From Paracoccus jeotgali (GTDB taxonomy: Bacteria > Pseudomonadota > Alphaproteobacteria > Rhodobacterales > Rhodobacteraceae), in NCBI RefSeq assembly GCF_002865605.1, contig NZ_CP025583.1, forward strand, positions 414,501 to 478,500: a stretch of 64,000 bases of DNA, read 5' to 3'. Positions 55,204 to 63,554 of the stretch are shown piece by piece; positions within the stretch are counted from its first letter, which is position 1, and each line of letters opens with the position of its first letter. The translations under genes and the position numbers were made by a program. Below the pieces are notes generated by a model. It was not told the origin of the DNA. It was given only the letters and a program-made list of their open reading frames with translations, and did not search any database.

Positions 55204-57219
55204 CTAACCTGCTGCTTTCAGTAGAGGGAGGGGCGGGACGGCGGGGCCGACCAGATCGGCGGGATCGAGGATCAGCGCGATCTGGCCGTCGCCGAGAATG
55301 GTCGCCGCCGCCACGCCGGGGATGCGGCCGTGGATCTCGCTGAGGCCTTTGATCACCACCTGGCGCTGCTCCATGATCCTGTCGACGATCAGCGCGGCGC
55401 GGCGGCCATCCTCTTGCGCGATGAGAATCACGATGCCCGCGGCCCCGGTCTCGCGCCGCGGGTGGAAGCCCAGCTTCTCGCCCAGATCGAACAGCGGCAC
55501 GCAGTCCTGACGGATCATCATCACGGCGCGCCCGCTGCCGAGTTGGTGAACCCGCTCGGGCAGCAGCATGGCGGTTTCGATGATCGCCGAAAGCGGCACG
55601 ACAAGGGTCTGGCCGCCCGCCGACACGACCATTCCGTCCAGCACCGCCAGCGTCAGCGGCAGCGAGATCGAGAACCGCGTGCCCGCGCCGGGGCTGCTGG
55701 CAATGGCGATGCGGCCCCCCAGCAGCGACAGCGCCGAGCGCACCACATCCATCCCGACCCCGCGACCGGAAAGCGAGGACAGCTGCGCGGCGGTGCTGAA
55801 ACCGGGCGAGAACAGCAGGTTGTCGATCTCGGCATCACATAACTGCGCGTCCGGGGCGATCAGCCCGCGCTGGATGGCCGCCGCGCGCACCTTGTTCCGG
55901 TCGATCCCCGCGCCGTCATCCGCGATCTCGATCAGCACCCGGCCGGCGCGATGGCTGGCCGAGAGGGTGATGCTGCCCTCTGCCGGTTTGCCGGCGGCGA
56001 GGCGCTGCGCGGCGGGCTCTATCCCGTGGCTGACGGCGTTGCGGACCATGTGGGTCAGCGGGTCCGAGAGGCGTTCCAGCACGGTCTTGTCGATCTCGGT
56101 CGCGTCGCCCTCGGTCCTGAAGCGGATCTGCTTGCCGCTGTTCGCCGAGGCCTCGCGGGCGATGCGGGCCATGCGCTGGAACAGCAATTTGACCGGCTGG
56201 GCGCGGATCATCATGACGCTTTCCTGAATGTCGCGGGTCAGCATCATGAAGGAATCGAGCCCGCTGGTGATGCTTGCGTGCTGGCTCAGACCCGCCTCGG
56301 CGATCGACTGTGCCAGCATCGCCTGATTGATCACCAGCTCACCCACCTGGTTCATCAGCCGGTCGATCCGGTCCAGATCGACGCGCACCGTGGGCGAGAC
56401 GTCGCCGGGATGGCTGGTCGGTGGGGTGGGGGGCGAGGTATCGGCTTCGGCGGCCACGTTCGGTCCGGGCTGCCACGCCAGAGGGGCGTCAGTCTGGGTG
56501 ACGTCGAGGCGGCAGACATCGGCGACAAAGTCGAAGACCTGAGCGATATCCTCGCGCGTCACATCGCCCTGCAGCCTTACCTCCCACTCCAGCAGCGGCG
56601 TTTCGGCATTGTCCGGGGACGGGGGCGGCAGATCGTCGGGCAGGATGCAGCGGGTGGTGGTGGGGCCAAGGGCCGACAGCGCGCGCAAAATCCACAAGCT
56701 CTCGTTGCCGCTGCGATACAGCCCCTCGGCCGGGGCAAAGCGGATCAGCCAGATCGGCGGATGGGCGCGGGTGTCGTCCTCGGCCAGATCGAGTGCAAGC
56801 GGCGTCGGCGTGAAGTCGATCTCATCCTCGGGCGAGGGCAGGCCGCTCGCGGGCTCGCCACCGACAAGATCAGGCGCGACCGCAAGCGGCGCGCCGGTCT
56901 GCGCCAGCGCGACCAGATCCTGCAGACGGTCGGCGGCCGAGATGAACAGGCGGACCGATTCGGGCGTGATCGGCACCCGGCCCGCCCGCACCTCTTCCAT
57001 CGCGCTCTCGAAGCCGTGGGCGAAATCGACCAGCTCTTGCAGACCGAAGGCGCCGGCATTGCCCTTGATCGAATGGACGGCGCGGAACACCGTGTTGACG
57101 GTTTCGGGGTCGGTGCAGCCGTCCTGCAGGCGTTGCAGCGCGTCGTGCAGCCCCTCGATCAGCTCCTCGCATTCCGCGAAGAAGGTGGCGCGCAACTCGA
57201 TCATGGGGTCGTGGGTCAT
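55204..57219 (-). CDS. cheA: Chemotaxis histidine kinase CheA
   Basis: CheA phosphorylates CheY in response to receptors. The Hpt domain has the phosphorylated histidine H49 in AVHSIKGNAGAFG. A CheY-binding-type middle domain covers about residues 155-245. Dimerization helices begin at VDLDRIDRLMNQVGEL. The ATP-binding domain has HMVRNAVSHGIEP near 390, DDGAGID near 431 and SGRGVGMDVV near 483. The CheW-like domain covers about 540-671. The length of 671 residues is normal. It lies 7 bases after cheY and 4 bases before cheW. Confidence 0.97.
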   Translation of the reverse strand: MTHDPMIELRATFFAECEELIEGLHDALQRLQDGCTDPETVNTVFRAVHSIKGNAGAFGLQELVDFAHGFESAMEEVRAGRVPITPESVRLFISAADRLQDLVALAQTGAPLAVAPDLVGGEPASGLPSPEDEIDFTPTPLALDLAEDDTRAHPPIWLIRFAPAEGLYRSGNESLWILRALSALGPTTTRCILPDDLPPPSPDNAETPLLEWEVRLQGDVTREDIAQVFDFVADVCRLDVTQTDAPLAWQPGPNVAAEADTSPPTPPTSHPGDVSPTVRVDLDRIDRLMNQVGELVINQAMLAQSIAEAGLSQHASITSGLDSFMMLTRDIQESVMMIRAQPVKLLFQRMARIAREASANSGKQIRFRTEGDATEIDKTVLERLSDPLTHMVRNAVSHGIEPAAQRLAAGKPAEGSITLSASHRAGRVLIEIADDGAGIDRNKVRAAAIQRGLIAPDAQLCDAEIDNLLFSPGFSTAAQLSSLSGRGVGMDVVRSALSLLGGRIAIASSPGAGTRFSISLPLTLAVLDGMVVSAGGQTLVVPLSAIIETAMLLPERVHQLGSGRAVMMIRQDCVPLFDLGEKLGFHPRRETGAAGIVILIAQEDGRRAALIVDRIMEQRQVVIKGLSEIHGRIPGVAAATILGDGQIALILDPADLVGPAVPPLPLLKAAG

Positions 57220-57226
57220 GGCGCGA

Positions 57227-57592
57227 TCATCCGGTCACCATCTGGATCGAGCTGACCAGCTTCTGCGGATCGAAGGGCTTGACGATCCAGCCCGTGGCGC
57301 CGGCGTTGCGGGCGCGGGCCTTCAGCTCTGGCGCGCTTTCGGTGGTCAGGATCAGGATCGGGACGGCGCGCAGACGCTCGATCTTGCGGATCGCGGCGAT
57401 GAAGCCAAAGCCGTTCAGGCGCGGCATGTTCACATCCGAAATGATGGCGTCGGGCTGCATGGTCTCGAGCAGCTCGAGCCCGTGGACGCCGTCCTCGGCG
57501 GTGGTCACGGTCATGCCCGCATTGGTCAGCGACAGACGCAGCATGTCGCGCATGGTCCGGCTGTCATCGACAGCGAGGATATTCAGGCTCAT
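57227..57592 (-). CDS. cheY: Chemotaxis response regulator, first CheY
   Basis: This is a single-domain receiver of 121 residues with D9-D10 in ILAVDDSRTMRDML, phosphoacceptor D53 in IISDVNMPRLNG, the Thr in LTTES and the Lys in VKPFD. It overlaps the STAS gene upstream by 4 bases and lies 7 bases before cheA. Position next to cheA corresponds to CheY1 of the Sinorhizobium operon, which acts as a phosphate sink there. Confidence 0.93.
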   Translation of the reverse strand: MSLNILAVDDSRTMRDMLRLSLTNAGMTVTTAEDGVHGLELLETMQPDAIISDVNMPRLNGFGFIAAIRKIERLRAVPILILTTESAPELKARARNAGATGWIVKPFDPQKLVSSIQMVTG

Positions 57593-57864
57593 CCCCGGCT
57601 CCTTTCCGCGAGATCGCAGGGGTCGACGCCGAACTGGCGCAGCGCGGCCTCGAACCCGTCCGAGCGGTCACGGATGACGAATCCCCGCCCCTCGACACGG
57701 CATTGGCGGGCGGCGGCCAGCAGGATCTGCAGGCACAGCCCGCCCAGATGCGCGACCTGGCTCGCGTCCAGGATCAGATCGCCGGTCGTGGCCGCGATCT
57801 GCCCGGCCAGCGGGCGCGCTGCCGTCAGGTCCAGCCGCGGCGCGAGCGTCAGCGGCGCGTCCAT
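57589..57864 (-). CDS. STAS-domain protein at the head of the chemotaxis operon (CheS-like position)
   Basis: This 91-residue protein has a STAS fold: the segment LILDASQVAHLGGLCLQILL aligns with the phosphorylation region of SpoIIAA-like proteins, but the phosphorylatable serine of DSSG is replaced (HLGG). I chose the start MDAPLTLAPR at 57864 with GAAGGACGG before it. Its place before cheY-cheA matches cheS in Sinorhizobium meliloti, whose product helps drain phosphate through CheY1. A similar role is inference. Confidence 0.8.
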   Translation of the reverse strand: MDAPLTLAPRLDLTAARPLAGQIAATTGDLILDASQVAHLGGLCLQILLAAARQCRVEGRGFVIRDRSDGFEAALRQFGVDPCDLAERSRG

Positions 57865-57985
57865 CGCCCGTCCTTCATGTCGCACAAGATCATCGTCACA
57901 TTCCCGATCCGCATGGCTCCTTGCGCCTTCTTGCCACCCGGATGTTAAGTTTGGGTTTATCGCGCCCAAGGATCGGTCGCCGAGG

Positions 57986-58003
57986 TTGCGCGTGCACGCG
58001 CAA
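57986..58003. promoter_or_regulatory. 18-base perfect palindrome between the che operon and rpsB
   Basis: TTGCGCGTGCACGCGCAA is a perfect inverted repeat without spacer in the 327-base spacer between the divergent che operon and rpsB. Its size and symmetry suggest a binding site for a dimeric regulator, but no known consensus is recognised. Confidence 0.45.
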
Positions 58004-58048
58004 AGCCCATAAAACTTGAACGAACGCGCGCGCCATGTGCGAAAAGGG

Positions 58049-58077
58049 TTGCGTTTGCGCGGGGATTGACCTATGCG
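58049..58077 (+). promoter_or_regulatory. Candidate promoter of rpsB-tsf
   Basis: TTGCGT and TATGCG are separated by 17 bases. Transcription would begin near 58084, about 108 bases before rpsB. The match to consensus is moderate. Confidence 0.35.
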
Positions 58078-58091
58078 CCACCCACTTCTCA

Positions 58092-58183
58092 GGCAGAGGC
58101 GGGCCTTCCGGACAGACATCCCGGACAGGTCCACCGGTTGGGGGCGACCCTGAAATCCTCTGCCCAGGCGCAAACCGGAAAGG
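58092..58183 (+). promoter_or_regulatory. Structured leader of rpsB
   Basis: GGCAGAGG (58092-58099) is fully complementary to CCTCTGCC (58157-58164). Inside are CCGG and GGACAGGTCC inverted repeats. A second complementary pair, GTTTGCGC (58053-58060) and GCGCAAAC (58168-58175), encloses the first, and the ribosome-binding site (GGAAAGGA) follows directly. This is consistent with translational control by S2, known in other bacteria; the fold here is inferred by eye. If the promoter at 58049-58077 is used, only the inner stem is transcribed. Confidence 0.45.
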
Positions 58184-58191
58184 AAATGGAC

Positions 58192-58962
58192 ATGGCGCTT
58201 CCCGATTTCTCGATGCGTCAGCTGCTTGAAGCTGGCGTTCACTATGGTCACCAGACGCAGCGCTGGAACCCCCGCATGTCGCAATATATCTATGGCGACC
58301 GCAACGGCATCCACATCGTCGATTTGACCCAGACCGTTCCAATGCTGGAACAGGCGCTGAAGGTCATCCGCGACACCGTCGCCAAGGGCGGCCGCGTGCT
58401 GTTCGTCGGCACCAAGCGTCAGGCGCAGAAGCCGGTCGCGGACGCGGCCGAACGCTCGGCGCAGTTCTACATGAACCACCGCTGGCTGGGTGGCACGCTG
58501 ACCAACTGGAAGACCGTCTCGCAGTCGATCAGCCGCCTCAAGGCCATCGACGAGACGATGAGCCAGGGCGCCGAGGGCCTGACCAAGAAAGAGCGTCTGC
58601 AGCTCGAGCGCGAGCAGACCAAGCTGCAAGCCTCGCTGGGCGGCATCCGCGAGATGGGCGGCCTGCCCGACCTGCTGTTCGTGATTGACGTGAACAAGGA
58701 AGATCTGGCGATTCTGGAAGCCAAGAAGCTGGGCATCCCGGTCGTCGCCGTCGTCGACACCAACTGCTCGCCCGAGGGTGTGGACTATATCATCCCCGGC
58801 AATGACGACGCGGCCCGGGCCATCGCGCTGTACTGCGACCTGGCCAGCCGTGCGGCGCTGGAAGGCATGTCGGCACAGATGGGCGCGGCTGGCGTCGATC
58901 TGGGCGCGCTGGCCGAAGCCCCGGCCGAGGTTCTGGACGAACCCGCCGCCGCCGAAGCCTGA
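58192..58962 (+). CDS. rpsB: 30S ribosomal protein S2
   Basis: S2 is a late-assembling 30S protein. The N-terminal [20 protein letters not shown], the HIVDLTQTV segment and [13 protein letters not shown] are typical. I chose the ATG at 58192, 7 bases after GGA of the ribosome-binding site, over the one 6 bases earlier. The length is 256 residues with an Ala/Glu-rich end. tsf follows 69 bases later, the usual pair. Confidence 0.97.
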   Translation: MALPDFSMRQLLEAGVHYGHQTQRWNPRMSQYIYGDRNGIHIVDLTQTVPMLEQALKVIRDTVAKGGRVLFVGTKRQAQKPVADAAERSAQFYMNHRWLGGTLTNWKTVSQSISRLKAIDETMSQGAEGLTKKERLQLEREQTKLQASLGGIREMGGLPDLLFVIDVNKEDLAILEAKKLGIPVVAVVDTNCSPEGVDYIIPGNDDAARAIALYCDLASRAALEGMSAQMGAAGVDLGALAEAPAEVLDEPAAAEA

Positions 58963-59031
58963 TCCCGCGTCAGCGAATTGTCACCGGGCTGGGCCTTGCC
59001 CCGTCCGACCCCATTGTTAAGGAGAGGCCAA

Positions 59032-59910
59032 ATGGCGATTACCGCCCAGATGGTGAAGGAACTGCGCGAATCGACCGGCGCAGGCATGATGGACGCCAAG
59101 AAGGCGCTGACCGAAACCGACGGCAACATTGAAGCCGCCGTTGACTGGCTGCGCACCAAGGGTCTGGCCAAGGCGGCCAAGAAATCCGATCGCGTCGCGG
59201 CCGAAGGTCTGGTTGCGGTCGCGGTTCGCGACGGCAAGGGCGTGGCGGTCGAGGTGAACTCGGAAACCGATTTCGTCGGCAAGAACGCCGAGTTCCAGGA
59301 CATGGTCGGCAACATCGCCCAGACCGCGCTGTCGGTCGATTCGGTCGATGAGCTGCGCAACGCCGAAATGAACGGCAAGACCGTGGCCGAGGTCGTCACC
59401 GACGCCGTCGCCAAGATCGGCGAAAAGATGGACCTGCGCCGCATGGAAACCGTGCAGGGCGACACCGTCGTGTCCTATGTCCACAATGCCGCCGCCGAAG
59501 GCATGGGCCGGATCGGTGTTCTGGTCGCGCTCAAGGGCGACAATGCCGAGATCGGCAAGCAGATCGCGATGCATGTCGCCGCGACCAGCCCCGCCTCGCT
59601 GTCCGAGGCCGATCTGGACCCGGCGCTGGTCGAGCGCGAAAAGACCGTGCTGACCGAACAGGCGCGCGAATCGGGCAAGCCCGACGCGGTGATCGAGAAG
59701 ATGATCGCCGGCCGCATGTCGAAATACTTCGAGGAAGTGACCCTGCTGGGCCAGAAATTCGTGATCAACCCCGATGTCACCGTGGCGCAGGCCGCCAAGG
59801 ATGCGGGCGTCGAGGTGCTGGCATTCGTCCGCATGGCCGTCGGCGAAGGCATCGAGAAGAGGGAAGAGGATTTCGCAGCCGAGGTCGCCAAGACTCGCGG
59901 CGCCAGCTGA
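59032..59910 (+). CDS. tsf: Elongation factor Ts
   Basis: EF-Ts exchanges GDP for GTP on EF-Tu. The N-terminal module [20 protein letters not shown] and the core [13 protein letters not shown] are conserved. AAGGAGAGG precedes the ATG. The length is 292 residues. A hairpin follows, then cmk. Confidence 0.98.
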   Translation: MAITAQMVKELRESTGAGMMDAKKALTETDGNIEAAVDWLRTKGLAKAAKKSDRVAAEGLVAVAVRDGKGVAVEVNSETDFVGKNAEFQDMVGNIAQTALSVDSVDELRNAEMNGKTVAEVVTDAVAKIGEKMDLRRMETVQGDTVVSYVHNAAAEGMGRIGVLVALKGDNAEIGKQIAMHVAATSPASLSEADLDPALVEREKTVLTEQARESGKPDAVIEKMIAGRMSKYFEEVTLLGQKFVINPDVTVAQAAKDAGVEVLAFVRMAVGEGIEKREEDFAAEVAKTRGAS

Positions 59911-59946
59911 TCCTTCCATGATTTCGGCGCCTTGGCGCCCCTGTTC

Positions 59947-59979
59947 AGCGCCGGTCCCGGCTTCGGGGCCGGCGCTTTC
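59947..59979 (+). terminator. Terminator hairpin after tsf
   Basis: AGCGCCGGTCCCG pairs with CGGGGCCGGCGCT with one wobble, a 13-pair stem with loop GCTT. Only TTTC follows, so termination may be partial. Confidence 0.65.
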
Positions 59980-60062
59980 GCTTGCGTCCGGGCGCGGTGC
60001 CGTGGCAGATCGGGCCAACCTTCCGGGGGCCGCGGCCCCACGCCGCTATCGCCGGGGATACC

Positions 60063-60665
60063 ATGTCGTTCACCATCGCCATTGACGGACCCGCCGCCTC
60101 GGGCAAGGGCACCATCGCGCGGGCGATTGCACGGCGCTTCGGCTTTCACCACCTCGACACCGGGCTGCTCTATCGTGCCGTAGGCGCGCGCGGCGGCGAT
60201 CCGGTCGCGGCGGCGCGGGCGCTGACCGGGGCCGACCTGACCCGCGACGATCTGCGCAGCAACGAGGCCGGGCAGGCCGCCAGCCGCGTCGCCGCCATCC
60301 CCGAGGTGCGCGACGCGCTGACCGATTTCCAGCGCCGATTTGCCGCACAGGAACCGGGCGCGGTGCTGGACGGGCGCGACATCGGGACGGTGATCTGCCC
60401 CGACGCGGATCTGAAGCTGTATGTCATCGCCTCGGACGAGGTGCGCGCGCAGCGCCGCGCGGCCGAGATCGGGGCCGATCCCGCAGCCACGCTGGCCGCG
60501 CTGCGCGAACGCGACGCCCGCGACAGCGCCCGCAGCGCCGCGCCCCTGCGCCCGGCCGCGGACGCGGTGATCCTCGACACCACGGAAATGAGCGTGACCG
60601 ACGCCGTCACCCGCGCCATCGCCGAGGTCAGGGCGCGCCTGCGCGCCCCCGCAACCCGCCGCTGA
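60063..60665 (+). CDS. cmk: (d)CMP kinase (cytidylate kinase)
   Basis: The enzyme makes CDP from CMP. The P-loop [12 protein letters not shown] is at residue 6, followed by [13 protein letters not shown] and [15 protein letters not shown] chose the start MSFTIAIDG at 60063. At 200 residues it is slightly short for the family. rpsA lies downstream, the classic cmk-rpsA order; the usual upstream aroA is absent here, where tsf is found. Confidence 0.93.
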   Translation: MSFTIAIDGPAASGKGTIARAIARRFGFHHLDTGLLYRAVGARGGDPVAAARALTGADLTRDDLRSNEAGQAASRVAAIPEVRDALTDFQRRFAAQEPGAVLDGRDIGTVICPDADLKLYVIASDEVRAQRRAAEIGADPAATLAALRERDARDSARSAAPLRPAADAVILDTTEMSVTDAVTRAIAEVRARLRAPATRR

Positions 60666-60678
60666 ACCGCCCCCGGAC

Positions 60679-60707
60679 TTGCCAAGCCCGGCATTTGCAG
60701 CTATATC
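60679..60707 (+). promoter_or_regulatory. Promoter of rpsA
   Basis: TTGCCA and TATATC are separated by exactly 17 bases. The start point would be near 60715, leaving a leader of about 145 bases before rpsA, as expected for a gene autoregulated by S1. Confidence 0.6.
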
Positions 60708-60860
60708 GCGCGCAGGTTGACGTAATGACATGGCCAGAACAGGCCGCTTTGGACGGGTCGGGCGTGTGCCGCGACCCTTTGTCGTTCCCGATGACCACTA
60801 TAAAGACCGGCGGAGCCAACCGTCAGGCCAGCATATCATTGAAAAGGAAATCGCAAGCTT

Positions 60861-62537
60861 ATGGCTGAACGCGCAAGCATGGAAGAATTCGAGGCGCTGC
60901 TGAATGAAAGCCTCGAGATCGACACCCCGGACGAAGGTTCGGTTGTCAAAGGTCGGGTCATTGCCATCGAGGCAGGACAGGCCATCATCGATGTCGGCTA
61001 CAAGATGGAAGGCCGCGTCGATCTGAAAGAATTTGCAAATCCGGGCGAAGACGCGGCGCTGAGCGTCGGCGACGAGGTCGAGGTTTATCTGGACCGTGTG
61101 GAAAACGCGCGCGGCGAAGCCTCGATCAGCCGTGAAAAGGCCCGCCGCGAGGAAGCCTGGGATCGTCTGGAAAAAGCCTATGCCGCGGAAGAGCGCGTCG
61201 AAGGCGCCATCTTTGGCCGCGTCAAGGGCGGCTTCACCGTCGATCTGGGCGGCGCCGTGGCGTTCCTGCCCGGCAGCCAGGTCGATGTCCGCCCGGTCCG
61301 CGATGCCGGCCCGCTGATGGGTCTGAAGCAGCCGTTCCAGATCCTGAAAATGGACCGCCGCCGCGGCAATATCGTCGTGTCGCGCCGCGCCATTCTGGAA
61401 GAGAGCCGCGCCGAACAGCGCGCCGAGGTCATCTCGAACCTGTCCGAGGGTCAGGTCGTTGACGGTGTCGTCAAGAACATCACCGAATACGGCGCCTTCG
61501 TCGATCTGGGCGGTGTTGACGGGCTGCTGCACGTCACCGACATGGCCTGGCGTCGCGTCAACCACCCGTCCGAGATCCTCGCCATCGGCGAGACCGTCAA
61601 GGTTCAGGTCATCAAGATCAACCGCGACAGCCACCGCATCAGCCTGGGCATGAAGCAGCTGCAGGCCGATCCGTGGGATACCGTGGCCGAGAAGTTCCCG
61701 ATCGGTTCGGTCCATGCCGGCCGCGTGACCAACATCACCGATTACGGCGCCTTCGTGGAACTGGAAGCGGGCATCGAGGGTCTGGTCCACGTCTCGGAAA
61801 TGAGCTGGACCAAGAAGAACGTCCACCCCGGCAAGATCGTCTCGACCAGCCAGGAAGTCGAAGTGATGGTGCTGGAAATCGACGAAGCCAAGCGCCGCGT
61901 GTCGCTGGGTCTCAAGCAGACCATGCGCAACCCGTGGGAGGTCTTTGCCGAAACCCACCCCGCCGGCACCGTGATCGAGGGCGAGGTCAAGAACATCACC
62001 GAATTCGGCCTGTTCGTGGGTCTGGAAGGCGATATCGACGGCATGGTCCACCTGTCGGACATCTCGTGGGATGCCCGTGGCGAGGACGCGATCCAGGACT
62101 TTCGCAAGGGCGACGTCGTCAAGGCGGTCGTGCAGGAAGTCGACATCGAGAAAGAGCGTATCTCGCTGTCGATCAAGGCGCTCGAAAACGAAGCCATGGC
62201 CGAAGCGGTCGAGGGCGTGCGCCGTGGCGACGTCATCACCGTGGCCGTCACCGCGATCGAGGATGGCGGGATCGAGGTCGAATATAACGGCGCCAAGTCG
62301 TTCATTCGCCGCAGCGATCTGGCCCGCGACCGTCAGGACCAGCGTCCCGAGCGTTTCGGCGTCGGTGACAAGATCGACGTCCGCGTGACCAACGTCGACT
62401 CGAAATCGCGCCGTCTGGGCCTGTCGATCAAGGCCCGCGAGATCGCCGAGGAAAAGGAAGCCGTGGAACAGTATGGCAGCTCGGATTCGGGCGCCTCGCT
62501 GGGCGACATCCTGGGCGCCGCGCTGAAGAACCGCTGA
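60861..62537 (+). CDS. rpsA: 30S ribosomal protein S1
   Basis: S1 binds mRNA to the 30S subunit. Six S1 repeats can be followed, with motifs such as NITEYGAFVDLGGVDGLLHV and NITDYGAFVELEAGIEGLVH. The length of 558 residues is usual. AAAAGGA lies about 12 bases before the ATG in an A-rich stretch. A strong terminator closes the gene. Confidence 0.98.
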   Translation: MAERASMEEFEALLNESLEIDTPDEGSVVKGRVIAIEAGQAIIDVGYKMEGRVDLKEFANPGEDAALSVGDEVEVYLDRVENARGEASISREKARREEAWDRLEKAYAAEERVEGAIFGRVKGGFTVDLGGAVAFLPGSQVDVRPVRDAGPLMGLKQPFQILKMDRRRGNIVVSRRAILEESRAEQRAEVISNLSEGQVVDGVVKNITEYGAFVDLGGVDGLLHVTDMAWRRVNHPSEILAIGETVKVQVIKINRDSHRISLGMKQLQADPWDTVAEKFPIGSVHAGRVTNITDYGAFVELEAGIEGLVHVSEMSWTKKNVHPGKIVSTSQEVEVMVLEIDEAKRRVSLGLKQTMRNPWEVFAETHPAGTVIEGEVKNITEFGLFVGLEGDIDGMVHLSDISWDARGEDAIQDFRKGDVVKAVVQEVDIEKERISLSIKALENEAMAEAVEGVRRGDVITVAVTAIEDGGIEVEYNGAKSFIRRSDLARDRQDQRPERFGVGDKIDVRVTNVDSKSRRLGLSIKAREIAEEKEAVEQYGSSDSGASLGDILGAALKNR

Positions 62538-62580
62538 TATCGGCACCCGGCTGACCGCTTGGGGTCGGCCACAGCATCGA

Positions 62581-62616
62581 CCCGCCGCCGGACGTGTTCC
62601 GGCGGCGGGTTTTTTC
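62581..62616 (+). terminator. Rho-independent terminator after rpsA
   Basis: CCCGCCGCCGGA (62581-62592) pairs perfectly with TCCGGCGGCGGG (62598-62609), loop CGTGT, followed by six Ts. Confidence 0.92.
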
Positions 62617-62690
62617 GTCTGCCGGGCCGTTTTCGCGCCGTGACCTCAGCCCTGGCCGCTGGTGCCCTGACAGAAAAGGGAAATTTCCTG

Positions 62691-62703
62691 CAACCGAATG
62701 ATT
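62691..62703 (-). promoter_or_regulatory. Candidate IHF-binding site in front of ihfB
   Basis: On the minus strand AATCATTCGGTTG matches the IHF consensus WATCAANNNNTTR with one mismatch. It lies in an AT-rich tract next to the palindrome GGAAATTTCC (62679-62688), about 18 bases upstream of the candidate promoter, a place fit for autoregulation. Confidence 0.45.
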
Positions 62704-62720
62704 ATTTTCGCGTTCCCTCT

Positions 62721-62748
62721 TTTACACCATGGCCGCTTGGCCTTATCC
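62721..62748 (+). promoter_or_regulatory. Candidate promoter of ihfB
   Basis: TTTACA and TTATCC are separated by 16 bases; transcription would begin about 25 bases before the ATG. Confidence 0.45.
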
Positions 62749-62777
62749 TTTCAGATGCGCATGGCTTTGGGGGCAGC

Positions 62778-63062
62778 ATGATCCGGTCGGAACTCATCCA
62801 GAAGATCGCCGAGGAAAACCCGCATCTTGTGCAACGGGACGTCGAGCGGATCGTGGCCACGATCTTTGACGAGATCATCGATGCCATGGCGCGCGGCGAA
62901 CGGGTCGAGCTGCGCGGCTTCGGCGCGTTCTCGGTCAAGAAGCGCGAGGCGCGGATGGGCCGCAACCCGCGCACCGGCGAATCCGTCCCGGTCGAGGAAA
63001 AGCACGTTCCCTTCTTCAAGACCGGCAAGTTGCTGCGCGACAGGTTGAACGACGAGGCGTGA
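62778..63062 (+). CDS. ihfB: Integration host factor subunit beta
   Basis: IHF bends DNA in replication, recombination and transcription. The 94-residue protein has [17 protein letters not shown], the [14 protein letters not shown] core and RNPRTGESV with the intercalating proline at the tip of the arm. I chose the start at 62778 although the frame is open upstream. It lies between rpsA and a LapA-like gene. Confidence 0.96.
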   Translation: MIRSELIQKIAEENPHLVQRDVERIVATIFDEIIDAMARGERVELRGFGAFSVKKREARMGRNPRTGESVPVEEKHVPFFKTGKLLRDRLNDEA

Positions 63063-63107
63063 TCTGTCACATCCTGTCCCGGCTAGGTTCAGTTCAGAGG
63101 GTCGCTG

Positions 63108-63536
63108 ATGCGCTTCATCCGCTTGCTATTCATCCTGGGGCTTGCCGTCATCCTGCTGACCGTCGCGCTGGCGAACCGGGGCATGGCGACGCTGCGCCTG
63201 CTGCCCGCGAGCCTTGACCAGTATTTCGGGACGCAGCTGACCGTCACCCTGCCGATGTTCATGATCCTGCTGCTGGCGGTGCTGTTCGGCATCGTGGTGG
63301 GCTTCATCTGGGAATATCTGCGCGAGGCGCATATCCGCAGCATCGCCGCCCGCCGCACCTTCGAGGTGCAGCGTCTCGAACGCGAGGTCGGCGCCCTGCG
63401 TCAGCAGCATCACGCGCCGCGTGACGAGGTGCTGGCGATCATCGACCGGCCCAAGACCGCACCGGCGGCCGCCCCGGTGGGCACGGTGCCGGCGACAAAC
63501 TCGCCGCGCACGCCGGCCCTTCCGGTCCGCCGCTAG
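63108..63536 (+). CDS. LapA-domain membrane protein
   Basis: This 142-residue protein has two hydrophobic segments (about residues 4-22 and 48-69) and then a cytoplasmic coiled-coil (EVQRLEREVGALRQQ) with a Pro/Ala-rich end. The layout matches the lipopolysaccharide assembly protein A domain family. It lies between ihfB and trpF, as in many alphaproteobacteria. Confidence 0.8.
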   Translation: MRFIRLLFILGLAVILLTVALANRGMATLRLLPASLDQYFGTQLTVTLPMFMILLLAVLFGIVVGFIWEYLREAHIRSIAARRTFEVQRLEREVGALRQQHHAPRDEVLAIIDRPKTAPAAAPVGTVPATNSPRTPALPVRR

Positions 63537-63554
63537 ACGCCGCAGGTTTCACGC

